This document shows positions 42,812 through 50,997 of a stretch of DNA of 55,875 bases, piece by piece; positions within the stretch are counted from its first letter, which is position 1, and the number at the start of each line of letters is the position of its first letter. The stretch lies in the NCBI GenBank assembly GCA_036272915.1, contig DATAXV010000110.1:1-55875 (forward strand), written 5' to 3'. The position numbers and the translations under genes are program-made. Source of the stretch: DATAXV01 sp036272915 (lineage in GTDB: Bacteria > Chloroflexota > Dormibacteria > Dormibacterales > Dormibacteraceae). The notes under the pieces were generated by a model. The model saw nothing but the letters and a program-made list of their open reading frames with translations. It searched no databases and had not been told where the DNA came from.

Positions 42812-43716
42812 CCAAGATCGGCCGCGTCCTGACCGCCATGGCAACGCCCTTCCGCGATGACGGGTCGCTGGACCTGGACGGAGCCCAGCAGCTCGCCCGC
42901 CATCTCTGCGACACCGGGTCCGAGGGCCTGATCGTCGCCGGCACCACGGGCGAGGCGCCGACTCTGACCGACACCGAGAAGGTCGAGCTGTTCCGCGCCG
43001 TCAAGCAGGCGGTGGGCGACGCCGCCGTCGTCGCCGGCACCGGGACCAACGACACCCGCCACTCCGTGCACCTCTCGGAGCAGGCGATGGCGGTCGGCGC
43101 CGACGCGCTGCTCGGGACCGTGCCCTACTACAACAAGCCGGCCCAGGAGGGCATGTACCAGCACTTCCGGGCGATGAGCCAGGTCGGGCCGGTGATCATG
43201 TACAACATCCGCGGCCGGACCGGCATCAACATGACCGCGGAGACCACCCTGCGCTGCGCCGCCGAGCCGGGCATCGTCGGGGTCAAGGAGTCGAGCGGGG
43301 ACCTGGACCAGATCGGTGCCATCAGCGGCGGCGCGCCCCAGGGCTTCGAGATCTGGTCGGGCGACGACAACCTTCTGCTGCCCGTCCTCGCCATCGGCGG
43401 CTACGGCGTGATCTCGGTCGCCGCCCACGTCGCCGGGCTCACCATCCGCCGCATGATCGACGCTCACCTCGAGGGCAGGCCGGCCGAGGCCAGGGACCTG
43501 CACCTGGCGCTGCTCCCGCTCTGCGGGGCGCTGCTGGGCATGGCCTCGAACCCGATGCCGCTGAAGTCGCTGCTGCGACACCTCGGCTTCCGGGTCGGAC
43601 CCTTCCGGCTGCCCATGACCGACCTCCCCGCAGCGGACCTCGAGCGTCTGGCCGGGCTGGCGCGGAGCATGGGCGACCTGCTCACCCTGGCGGAGGCGGT
43701 GTCCCCGGCACGCTAG
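42808..43716 (+). CDS. dapA: 4-hydroxy-tetrahydrodipicolinate synthase
   Basis: A 302-residue TIM-barrel aldolase-type enzyme condensing pyruvate with aspartate semialdehyde. TAMATPFRDDGSLD, IVAGTTGEAPTLT, PYYNKPAQEGMYQHF, and the Schiff-base lysine in GIVGVKESSGD are present. YNIRGRTGINM has Arg where YNVPGRTG is usual, a small deviation next to the active-site Tyr. TTG start within the asd stop. dapB, asd and dapA form a lysine/peptidoglycan precursor cluster. Confidence 0.94.
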   Translation: MTKIGRVLTAMATPFRDDGSLDLDGAQQLARHLCDTGSEGLIVAGTTGEAPTLTDTEKVELFRAVKQAVGDAAVVAGTGTNDTRHSVHLSEQAMAVGADALLGTVPYYNKPAQEGMYQHFRAMSQVGPVIMYNIRGRTGINMTAETTLRCAAEPGIVGVKESSGDLDQIGAISGGAPQGFEIWSGDDNLLLPVLAIGGYGVISVAAHVAGLTIRRMIDAHLEGRPAEARDLHLALLPLCGALLGMASNPMPLKSLLRHLGFRVGPFRLPMTDLPAADLERLAGLARSMGDLLTLAEAVSPAR

Positions 43717-43736
43717 CCGCCGGGGCCGGAAGCACC

Positions 43737-45407
43737 ATCCCTCGCACCCAGAACACCTCCTCTCCGGCGCTGCGCTACATACCCCTCGGCGGCCTCGGTG
43801 AGGTCGGCCTCAACATGTGGGCGCTCGAGTGGGAGGACCAGGTCCTGGTCATCGACGCCGGGCTCATGTTCCCGCACGACGAGATGCCCGGCATCGACAT
43901 CGTCCTCCCCGACATCTCGTACATCCGCGAGAACGGCAAGAAGATCGTCGCCGTCTTCCTCTCCCACGGGCACGAGGACCACATCGGCGGTCTTCCCTTC
44001 CTGCTCAAGCAGGTCAACGTCCCCGTCTACGGGACCCGCCTGACGCTGGGCCTGGCCAAGCACCGGCTGCGCGAGCACCGGCTCCTCAGCTCCGCCCTCC
44101 TGCGCGAGATCCGTCCCGGCGACAAGGTCCAGGTCGGCCCCTTCCGGGTCGAGGCGATCGCCGTCTGCCACAGCATCCCCGACGCCCTCGCCTTCAGCAT
44201 CGAGACGCCGGTGGGGAGGGTCTTCTACACCGGCGACTTCAAGCTCGAGCAGAACCCGCCCTACGGCTACGGCACCGACGTCGACCGCCTCCGCCGCCTC
44301 GGCGAGGAGGGCGTGCTGCTCATGCTCGGCGACTCGACCAACGCCGAGCGGGAGGGGAGGAGCGGTTCGGAGCGCGACCTGAGCGGCCCCTTCGAGGCCA
44401 TCTTCGACGAGGCCCCGGGTCGCATCATCGTCACCACCTTCGCCTCCAACATCCACCGCCTGCAGCGGGTGGTGGCGCTCGCCGCCAGCCACGACCGGCG
44501 GGTCGCGGTCGCCGGCCGGAGCATGCGCAACGCCTTCCACACGGCGCGCGAGCTCGGCTACCTGGACGTCCCCGAGGGGCTGCACGTGCGCCTGCCCCGG
44601 GCCGACCAGGACCCCCGGCTGGTGCTGCTCACGGCCGGCAGCCAGGGCGAGCCGGTCTCCGCGCTGGCCCGTTTCGCCGCCCGGCAGCACCAGGCCGTCA
44701 ACGTCCGCGAGGGCGACTGGGTGGTGATCTCGGCCCGGCCCATCCCGGGCAACGAGCACCTCGTCAACCACACCATCGACAACCTCTACCGCCATGGCGC
44801 CGCCCGTGTCTTCTACGCGGAGACGGGCAAGGTCCACGTCAGCGGCCACGCCTACCGCGAGGAGCTGCGCGAGGTGCTGGGCATGATCCGGCCGCACTTC
44901 TTCGTGCCCGTCCACGGCGACTACCGCCTGCTCCATCACAACGCCGAGCTGGCGGAGTCGACCGGCATACCCCGGGACCGGATCCGGGTCATCGAGGACG
45001 GCCACATCGTCGAGCTCACGCCGGACAGCATCACCGTCACCGAGGAGAACATCTCCGGCCTGGTCTTCGTCGACGGGCTGGGCATCGGCGACGTCGAGCA
45101 GGTCGTGCTGCGCGACCGCCGGCAGATGTCGCAGGACGGCATGCTCGTCGCCGCCCTCGGCATCGACCGCGACACCGGTCGCCTGCGGACCGGCCCCGAG
45201 CTGATCTCCCGCGGCCTGATCGGCCCCGACCTCTCCCAGGAGCTGGAGGAGGCGGCGGGCTCGGCCGTGGTCACCGCCCTCCGCCAGGTGGGCACGCGGC
45301 CGAACGTCGGGGTGGTCCAGGAGCTGGTCCACGACACGCTGAGCCGGCTGGTCTGGAAGCGCACCGGCCGCCGGCCGATGATCATCCCCGTCGTCACCGA
45401 GCTCTGA
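43737..45407 (+). CDS. rnj: Ribonuclease J, non-canonical start codon
   Basis: About 556 residues. The metallo-beta-lactamase/beta-CASP core has LSHGHEDHIGGLPFLL, VCHSIPDALAFSIETP, FYTGDFKLEQ, LMLGDSTNAEREGRS and FVPVHGDYRLLHHNAELAE, and a C-terminal domain of about 100 residues follows. RNase J processes and degrades mRNA from the 5' end. The conserved start ALRYIPLGGLGEVGLNMWALEW lies before the first ATG (43815), and no ATG, GTG or TTG occurs in frame upstream. ATC 43737, 4 bases after GGAAG, or CTG 43770 are candidates. Position next to dapA is the common Gram-positive arrangement. Confidence 0.92.
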   Translation: MPRTQNTSSPALRYIPLGGLGEVGLNMWALEWEDQVLVIDAGLMFPHDEMPGIDIVLPDISYIRENGKKIVAVFLSHGHEDHIGGLPFLLKQVNVPVYGTRLTLGLAKHRLREHRLLSSALLREIRPGDKVQVGPFRVEAIAVCHSIPDALAFSIETPVGRVFYTGDFKLEQNPPYGYGTDVDRLRRLGEEGVLLMLGDSTNAEREGRSGSERDLSGPFEAIFDEAPGRIIVTTFASNIHRLQRVVALAASHDRRVAVAGRSMRNAFHTARELGYLDVPEGLHVRLPRADQDPRLVLLTAGSQGEPVSALARFAARQHQAVNVREGDWVVISARPIPGNEHLVNHTIDNLYRHGAARVFYAETGKVHVSGHAYREELREVLGMIRPHFFVPVHGDYRLLHHNAELAESTGIPRDRIRVIEDGHIVELTPDSITVTEENISGLVFVDGLGIGDVEQVVLRDRRQMSQDGMLVAALGIDRDTGRLRTGPELISRGLIGPDLSQELEEAAGSAVVTALRQVGTRPNVGVVQELVHDTLSRLVWKRTGRRPMIIPVVTEL

Positions 45408-45412
45408 CTCGG

Positions 45413-45429
45413 TCCGGCCCGCGGCCGGA
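45413..45429 (+). terminator. Hairpin after rnj
   Basis: TCCGGCC (45413-45419), CGC loop, GGCCGGA (45423-45429), followed by TTCCTT. Perfect 7-bp stem starting 6 bases after the rnj stop. Confidence 0.5.
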
Positions 45430-45433
45430 TTCC

Positions 45434-45462
45434 TTGACCGCCGTCCGCGATCCTGCTACAAA
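45434..45462 (+). promoter_or_regulatory. Sigma-70-type promoter of the CHAP-domain gene
   Basis: TTGACC (45434-45439), 17-base spacer, TACAAA (45457-45462) preceded by TGC like an extended -10. Unlike most promoters here, it is followed by a leader of about 80 bases and a real Shine-Dalgarno sequence (GAGGGAGGGAG) before GTG 45549. Confidence 0.55.
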
Positions 45463-45548
45463 ACCTGTGCTCGGCGCATTCGGCGGGGAGTGATGACGAG
45501 GAGCCCGAACCGTTCGCCGGTCGGGCCAACGAGGGAGGGAGCTGCTAG

Positions 45549-48356
45549 GTGAGACGGTTCTTGGGCCCGCGCCTGCTGGCGCTGGCGACTCTGATCATCC
45601 TGCCGTTGGGCCTGTACCTGCTCGACGGCGGGCCGGCGTACGCGGCGACGCGTCCGAGCTCGGGCGCGACCGGGACCACGGCGGCCCTGGAGGGGGCCTA
45701 CGCCGCCGCCCGCCATCTCCCCGCCGGCGCCGTCGGCGGCGTCCGGGCGGGTTCGCTGCACACTGGATCGGTGTCCGGCGTGGAGTGGGCGATCGCCGAC
45801 TTCGTCCCCGCCGCCTCGGCGGCGTCGGGGGTCCAGTCCGCCTTCCAGGACGGGGCCGCGAGCGCCGTCTTCAGCCAGTCGCCGGGCGGCCCCTGGCGCG
45901 TCGTCGTCTCCGGTCCCTACGGATGCGGCACCGGGCTCCCGCAGTCGCTGATCAGCGCCTGGGGCCTGGCCCGCCCGTCGATCTGCGACGGGGTCACCGC
46001 CTCCCAGCGCAGCCGCGCCGCCAGCGCCGCCGCCCAGGCCGCCACCGGGTCCGGCCTCGGTGAGCGGATCGCCCACACCGCCCTGACCCAGGTCGGCGTC
46101 AGCGACCTGCCGGCCGAGACCAGCTTCAGCGGGGTCGACTGCGACCCCTACTCGACCCTTGTCGGCGCGCAGTCCCCGAACGCCGACGGCTGCGGCCTGA
46201 ACGCCAACCTCAACGTGGAGAACGAGAACGAGGCCTGGTGCTCCGACTTCGCCAAGTGGGTCTGGCAGCAGGCAGGCGTCACCGCCGACATGGGCCTGAT
46301 CAACGCCGGGTCGGTCTCCTTCTATCAGTGGGGACTGGCGGTGAAGGAGTCGCTGCCGATCGACGGCGGCACGCCCGCGGTCGGCGATGCCGTGGTCTTC
46401 TTCCCGCCGGGCACGGTGTCCAGCTCCACCTACGCCGACCACGTCGGCATCGTCTCCTCGGTCAACGCCGACGGGACCGTCGACCTGGTCAACGGCGACT
46501 TCCTGGGCTCGACCAACATCAGCGTCGAGTACGACACCGACATCAACCTGACGACCTGGGCCTCGCAGGTCTGGAACCAGGGCGAGCAGTGGGTGCTGGT
46601 CGCGCCGCCCGCCGGCCCGCGGGTGCCCAACCCGGTCGCCGCGGTCAGCGGTCCGAGCCGCGCCGTGGTCGGCACCAGCCTCGACTTCTCCGCGCTCGGC
46701 GCCTCCTCCGGCGGCTCGACCACCTACCAGTGGACGTTCGGCGACGGCCGCACCACCGACGTCACCGGCGGCCAGGCCGGCCACGTCTACGCGGAGGCCG
46801 GGATCTACCCGGTGACGCTGACCGCGACCTCGAGCGCCGGCACCGTCACCACCCGCACCCAGGACGTCGACGTGGTCGGCTCCTCCTCGACGGTGGCGGA
46901 CGCGATCAGCCCCGCCGTCTGGTACAGCCCCGGGCCGGTCGACCAGTACCTGTTTCTGCCCGGCAAGGGCTCCGGGCTGGTCAGCGACGTCTGGGACGGC
47001 GCCGGCTGGCTGCAGCAGGCGCTCCCCGGCTCCCTCGACGCCGGAAGCGGGCTCACCTCGCTCAGCTACCCGGATGCGGCCGCCGCCTACGCCATGATCC
47101 CCCACGCCTACTACTCCTCAGGGGGCACCCTGGCCGAGACCTATCTGGGTGCCTCGGGATGGACCAGCCAGGCGCTGGCCGGGCAGCCCGCCGGTGGCAG
47201 CGCGATCGTCGCCACCACCGGAACCGGCTCCGGCGGCTCCGGCCCCGCCATCTTCTACGTCGACGCGGCCGGGCAGCTGGCCGAGACCGAGGCGGCCGGC
47301 GGATCCTGGACCACGAGCACGATCCCCGGCACCCACACGGGGACGCCGGGGTCGCTGGCGGTCGCCGACACGGTCACGCCGGCCGGCGCCGGCGTCGACC
47401 TCTTCTATCTGAGCGGACAGACCCTGATGGCGGCGGCGAGCGTCGGCGGCGGCTGGATCGTCTCGCCGGTGGCGTTCGGCGTGAACCCCAAGAGCCCGCT
47501 CTCGGCGGTCAGCACGGGCGCCGACCAGGTCCGCGTCCTCTTCGTCGACGGCCAAGGGCGCCTGGCCGCGACGCGCCGGAACCCGGCGCTCTGGACGACC
47601 CAGGTGCTGCCCGGAGCGCCGTCCCCGGCGACCGCGCTGGAGGCGACGAGCTACCTGGAGGCCTCGGGGGCGCTCGGTGAGGAGGTCTACTACCTCACCG
47701 CCTCCGGCCCCTCGGTCACCTACTCCGCCGGCCAGGGCTGGCAGGCTCAGGCGCTGCCGGGCTCGGCGAGCGGCATCCTCGGTGCCGACGCCTACCAGTG
47801 GGCGGGCCAGCCCCAGCGGCTCTTCCTCGCCTCGGGCGGACAGGACAGCGCCGACCAGGCGGCCGCGCCCGCCGGCCCGTGGACCGGCTCGGCGCTGCCG
47901 GCATCGCCCGCCACCTTCGCCGACACCGTGCTGCTCTACGCCGCCACCCCCGCCGACGCCGCCTCGGCGCAGTCGGCCGCGGCCGCGGCGGGACTGCCCG
48001 CCGCACAGGTCACGACCAGCTTCGACAACGCATGGGGCGCGACCCTGAGCGGCGACTACCTGGTCATCGCGGTCGGATCGGCGGCCGCCGACGCGCTCGA
48101 CTACAACGTCTGCGGCTGGAGCAACCCCTCCGGTGACGATCCCGGCTCGACCCCCTTCTACTACGCCTACGGCCCGCTCGACCAGCTGCCCGGGGCGGAC
48201 GTCTACGAGTGGGCCGCCGCCGCCGACGCCTCGCAGACGCCGGCGCTGGCCGCCGACCTCGCCTACTACGCGACCCACGGGGCGCTGCCCACCGGCGTGA
48301 GCTCGCTGCCGAGCCCGGCCAGGTCCGCGTACGCCTGCGCCGGCCAGCCGACGTAG
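45549..48356 (+). CDS. Large secreted CHAP-domain protein with PKD domain and propeller-like repeats
   Basis: A 935-residue exported protein. Residues 1-32 are a signal peptide (LLALATLIILPLGLYLL, AYA cleavage). A CHAP amidase/peptidase domain lies at about 165-345, with catalytic Cys231 (EAWCSDFAKWVW) and His298 (YADHVGIVSSV). A PKD domain follows at about 363-447 (YQWTFGDGRTTDV, GIYPVTLTATSSAGTV). From about 450 to 780 there are repeated blades with W-containing strands (GAGWLQQALPG, ASGWTSQALAG, GGSWTTSTIPG, GGGWIVSPV, PALWTTQVLPG, GQGWQAQALPG), like a lectin-type propeller. The last 150 residues are unrecognised. A cell-wall hydrolase or surface adhesin with peptidoglycan-cleaving ability is likely. 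Confidence 0.8.
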   Translation: MRRFLGPRLLALATLIILPLGLYLLDGGPAYAATRPSSGATGTTAALEGAYAAARHLPAGAVGGVRAGSLHTGSVSGVEWAIADFVPAASAASGVQSAFQDGAASAVFSQSPGGPWRVVVSGPYGCGTGLPQSLISAWGLARPSICDGVTASQRSRAASAAAQAATGSGLGERIAHTALTQVGVSDLPAETSFSGVDCDPYSTLVGAQSPNADGCGLNANLNVENENEAWCSDFAKWVWQQAGVTADMGLINAGSVSFYQWGLAVKESLPIDGGTPAVGDAVVFFPPGTVSSSTYADHVGIVSSVNADGTVDLVNGDFLGSTNISVEYDTDINLTTWASQVWNQGEQWVLVAPPAGPRVPNPVAAVSGPSRAVVGTSLDFSALGASSGGSTTYQWTFGDGRTTDVTGGQAGHVYAEAGIYPVTLTATSSAGTVTTRTQDVDVVGSSSTVADAISPAVWYSPGPVDQYLFLPGKGSGLVSDVWDGAGWLQQALPGSLDAGSGLTSLSYPDAAAAYAMIPHAYYSSGGTLAETYLGASGWTSQALAGQPAGGSAIVATTGTGSGGSGPAIFYVDAAGQLAETEAAGGSWTTSTIPGTHTGTPGSLAVADTVTPAGAGVDLFYLSGQTLMAAASVGGGWIVSPVAFGVNPKSPLSAVSTGADQVRVLFVDGQGRLAATRRNPALWTTQVLPGAPSPATALEATSYLEASGALGEEVYYLTASGPSVTYSAGQGWQAQALPGSASGILGADAYQWAGQPQRLFLASGGQDSADQAAAPAGPWTGSALPASPATFADTVLLYAATPADAASAQSAAAAAGLPAAQVTTSFDNAWGATLSGDYLVIAVGSAAADALDYNVCGWSNPSGDDPGSTPFYYAYGPLDQLPGADVYEWAAAADASQTPALAADLAYYATHGALPTGVSSLPSPARSAYACAGQPT

Positions 48357-48369
48357 CCGCCCAGCCCGT

Positions 48370-48396
48370 CCCCGCCGCCGCGTCGCGACGGCGGGG
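48370..48396 (+). terminator. Hairpin after the CHAP-domain gene
   Basis: CCCCGCCG (48370-48377) pairs with CGGCGGGG (48389-48396), with a further CG-rich inner stem. It starts 13 bases after the stop; no T-tract follows. Confidence 0.5.
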
Positions 48397-48431
48397 CGGC
48401 ACCGGGCCTTGGGATCCGGGGGGACGGAACC

Positions 48432-48437
48432 TATAAT
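48432..48437 (+). promoter_or_regulatory. Consensus -10 upstream of ftsK
   Basis: TATAAT at 48432-48437. TTG 48442 is too close to be on the transcript, so TTG 48478 is the likely start, with a leader of about 33 bases and no evident Shine-Dalgarno sequence. Confidence 0.5.
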
Positions 48438-48477
48438 CCTGTTGGGGCGGCTCCCAGCGGCCCCACGGAATCTCACC

Positions 48478-50943
48478 TTGCGTCGCAGCACCACACGAAC
48501 CACACGATCAGCAACCAAGACCGCGCGTCGGGGAACCCGGACGCGGACGGTCAAGCGTGGCCGGAAGGCACCCAGCCAGCCGCTGCTCACCCCGGAGCAG
48601 GTGCGCGAGGGCGCGGGCCTGGTGATCATGGGTGCCGCCCTCCTCTCCGCGATCGCCATGGTCGTGGGCGGGGCGCCACCGGTCCTCGCCACCATGCACC
48701 GCGGCATCTTCCAGACCTTCGGCTTCGGCTGGCCGCTGCCGGTCGCCGCGGCGCTGGCCCTGGGCGGGCTGCTGATCTGGCCGGTCCGGGTCCTTCCGCG
48801 GCCGCGCGACGCGGTCGCCGTGCTGATCGGCGTCGCCGCCGTCTTCGGGCTGCTCACCATCGTCAGGGCGGACGCGGGCGGTGCCGTCGGCCACGTCGTC
48901 TCCGGACTCCTGGTCGCCCTCGTCGGCGACGCCGGAGCCATCCTCCTGCTGGTCGTTGTCCTGCTGCTGAGCCTGGTCGTCGCCTTCCACTTCAGCGTCG
49001 GCGACGCCGTGCTGGGCATGACCCAGGCGGCGCGCGCCGCCTACGCCGAGCGGCAGCGGGTGGAGGAGCTGGTGCAGCGCTCGCAGGGCAAGGCGGCTGG
49101 CGGATCGGCTCGCTCCCCGCGGCGGCAGCCGGCGCCCGAGCCGGAGGCGGCCGCCTCCGAGGACAGGATGGCCGGCGTCAGGAGCTGGCTCGACGGCGTC
49201 CACTCGAGGTTCTCGCACGCCGACGATCCGGTCGGAGCGGCGACGGACACGGTGGCCGAGCCGGAGCCGGTCCCGACGCACGACCCGGTGGGGCCGGAGC
49301 CGACCATCATCGACGACGCCGACTTCGTCGATCCCGAACCCGGCATCGACGACCCGGAGGAGGCGCTGGAGACCCTGGCCCAGGCCGAGGCGACCTGGGC
49401 CGAGGACGTGGCGGCACGGCCTCCGGCGGCGAAGCGGGTGGAGCCTGAGGTGCTCCGCGTCACCGCCGACCCCGAGGACGACGAGGACGAGTGGGAGGGG
49501 ATCGAGTGGAGGCTGCCCCCGGTCTCCCTGCTCGAGACGGTCAAGGCCAAGCGGGAGCGGATCGACGAGGAGATCAAGCGCAACGTCCGGGTGATCGAGA
49601 ACACGCTGGAGACGTTCGGCGTCCAGGCCCGGGTGATCGACGTCAACTCCGGTCCCGCCGTGACCCAGTACGAGCTCCAGCCCGCCGCCGGCGTCGCCGT
49701 CAAGCGCGTGGTCGCGCTGCAGAACGACCTGGCCCTGGCCCTGGCCGCCTCCCCGCTCCGGATCGAGGCCCCGATCCCGGGCAAGTCGGCGATCGGCGTC
49801 GAGGTGCCCAACAAGGCGGCGGCGACGGTCTCGATCCGCGAGGTCGTCGAGGCGCCCAACTTCTTCGGCGCCGGGTTCGGCCTCTCCGTCACCCTGGGCA
49901 ACGACGTCAGCGGCCGGCCGATCGTCGCCGACCTGACCCGCATGCCTCACCTCCTGATCGCCGGCGCCACCGGCCAGGGCAAGAGCTCCTGCATCAACGC
50001 CCTGATCTCGAGCCTGCTGCTGCAGGCGACACCCGAGCAGCTGCGGCTGGTCCTGATCGACCCCAAGCGAGTGGAGCTGACCTTCTACAACGCCCTTCCG
50101 CACCTGGCGGTCCCCGTCATCACCGAGTCGCACGAGGCCTCGGCCGCGCTCCGCTGGGCGGTGGTCGAGATGGACCGCCGCTACCGGCTGCTCTCGGCCG
50201 AGGGCGTCCGCAACATCCAGGCCTACAACGACAAGGCCGACGCCCAGCGTGCCCGCCGGCTGCCCTACATCGTCGTCGTCATCGACGAGCTCGCCGACCT
50301 GATGATGGTCGCGGCGGGGGAGGTGGAGGAGCTGATCTGCCGCATCGCCCAGCTCGCCCGAGCGGTCGGCATTCACCTCGTCGTCGCCACCCAGCGGCCG
50401 TCGACCGACATCATCACCGGGCTGATCAAGGCGAACATGCCCTCCCGCATCGCCTTCGCCGTCGGCTCGCAGGTCGACAGCCGGGTCATCCTCGACACGG
50501 CCGGCGCCGAGAAGCTGCTCGGCCGGGGCGACATGCTCTACCAGCCGATCGACGCGGGCAAGCCGCTTCGCGTTCAGGGTGCCTGGGTCAGCAACAAGGA
50601 GGTCGAGAGCCTGGTCGAGTTCTGGAAGCGCCAGGCCGACCCCAGCTACATAAACCAGGTCCTCGAGAGCGCCACCGGCCCCGGTTCGGGCGACGAGGGC
50701 AGCTCGCGCAAGCTCGACCCGCTCTTCCCGCGGGCGGCGCGGGCGATCTGCGCCGAGGGCACCGCCTCCGTCTCCCTGATCCAGCGCAAGCTCAACGTCG
50801 GCTATGCCCGGGCGGGCAGGATTGTGGACCAGCTGGCCGATCAGCGCGTGGTCGGTGCCTATCAGGGCAGCAAGTCGCGGGAGGTGCTGATGACCCTGCC
50901 CGACGTGGATGACCTTCTGGAGCGCCTCGGCCTGGAGGGCTGA
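48478..50943 (+). CDS. ftsK: DNA translocase FtsK/SpoIIIE
   Basis: About 821 residues. A basic N-terminal tail (RRSTTRTTRSATKTARRGTR), then four transmembrane segments within about residues 50-180, an acidic linker, and the motor. Walker A is LLIAGATGQGKSSCINALI, Walker B VVVIDELADLMM, and VATQRPSTDIITGLIKANMPSRIAF is the FtsK signature. The C-terminal gamma winged-helix domain (ARAICAEGTASVSLIQRKLNVGYARAGRIVDQL) reads KOPS-like sites. It pumps DNA during division. Start is uncertain: the frame opens at 48409, and TTG 48478 is favoured. Confidence 0.93.
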   Translation: MRRSTTRTTRSATKTARRGTRTRTVKRGRKAPSQPLLTPEQVREGAGLVIMGAALLSAIAMVVGGAPPVLATMHRGIFQTFGFGWPLPVAAALALGGLLIWPVRVLPRPRDAVAVLIGVAAVFGLLTIVRADAGGAVGHVVSGLLVALVGDAGAILLLVVVLLLSLVVAFHFSVGDAVLGMTQAARAAYAERQRVEELVQRSQGKAAGGSARSPRRQPAPEPEAAASEDRMAGVRSWLDGVHSRFSHADDPVGAATDTVAEPEPVPTHDPVGPEPTIIDDADFVDPEPGIDDPEEALETLAQAEATWAEDVAARPPAAKRVEPEVLRVTADPEDDEDEWEGIEWRLPPVSLLETVKAKRERIDEEIKRNVRVIENTLETFGVQARVIDVNSGPAVTQYELQPAAGVAVKRVVALQNDLALALAASPLRIEAPIPGKSAIGVEVPNKAAATVSIREVVEAPNFFGAGFGLSVTLGNDVSGRPIVADLTRMPHLLIAGATGQGKSSCINALISSLLLQATPEQLRLVLIDPKRVELTFYNALPHLAVPVITESHEASAALRWAVVEMDRRYRLLSAEGVRNIQAYNDKADAQRARRLPYIVVVIDELADLMMVAAGEVEELICRIAQLARAVGIHLVVATQRPSTDIITGLIKANMPSRIAFAVGSQVDSRVILDTAGAEKLLGRGDMLYQPIDAGKPLRVQGAWVSNKEVESLVEFWKRQADPSYINQVLESATGPGSGDEGSSRKLDPLFPRAARAICAEGTASVSLIQRKLNVGYARAGRIVDQLADQRVVGAYQGSKSREVLMTLPDVDDLLERLGLEG

Positions 50944-50997
50944 GCCGACCTGACCGTCCCCCCCGGCCCGGCGCCTGCGGTCAGAATGCATCTTGTA

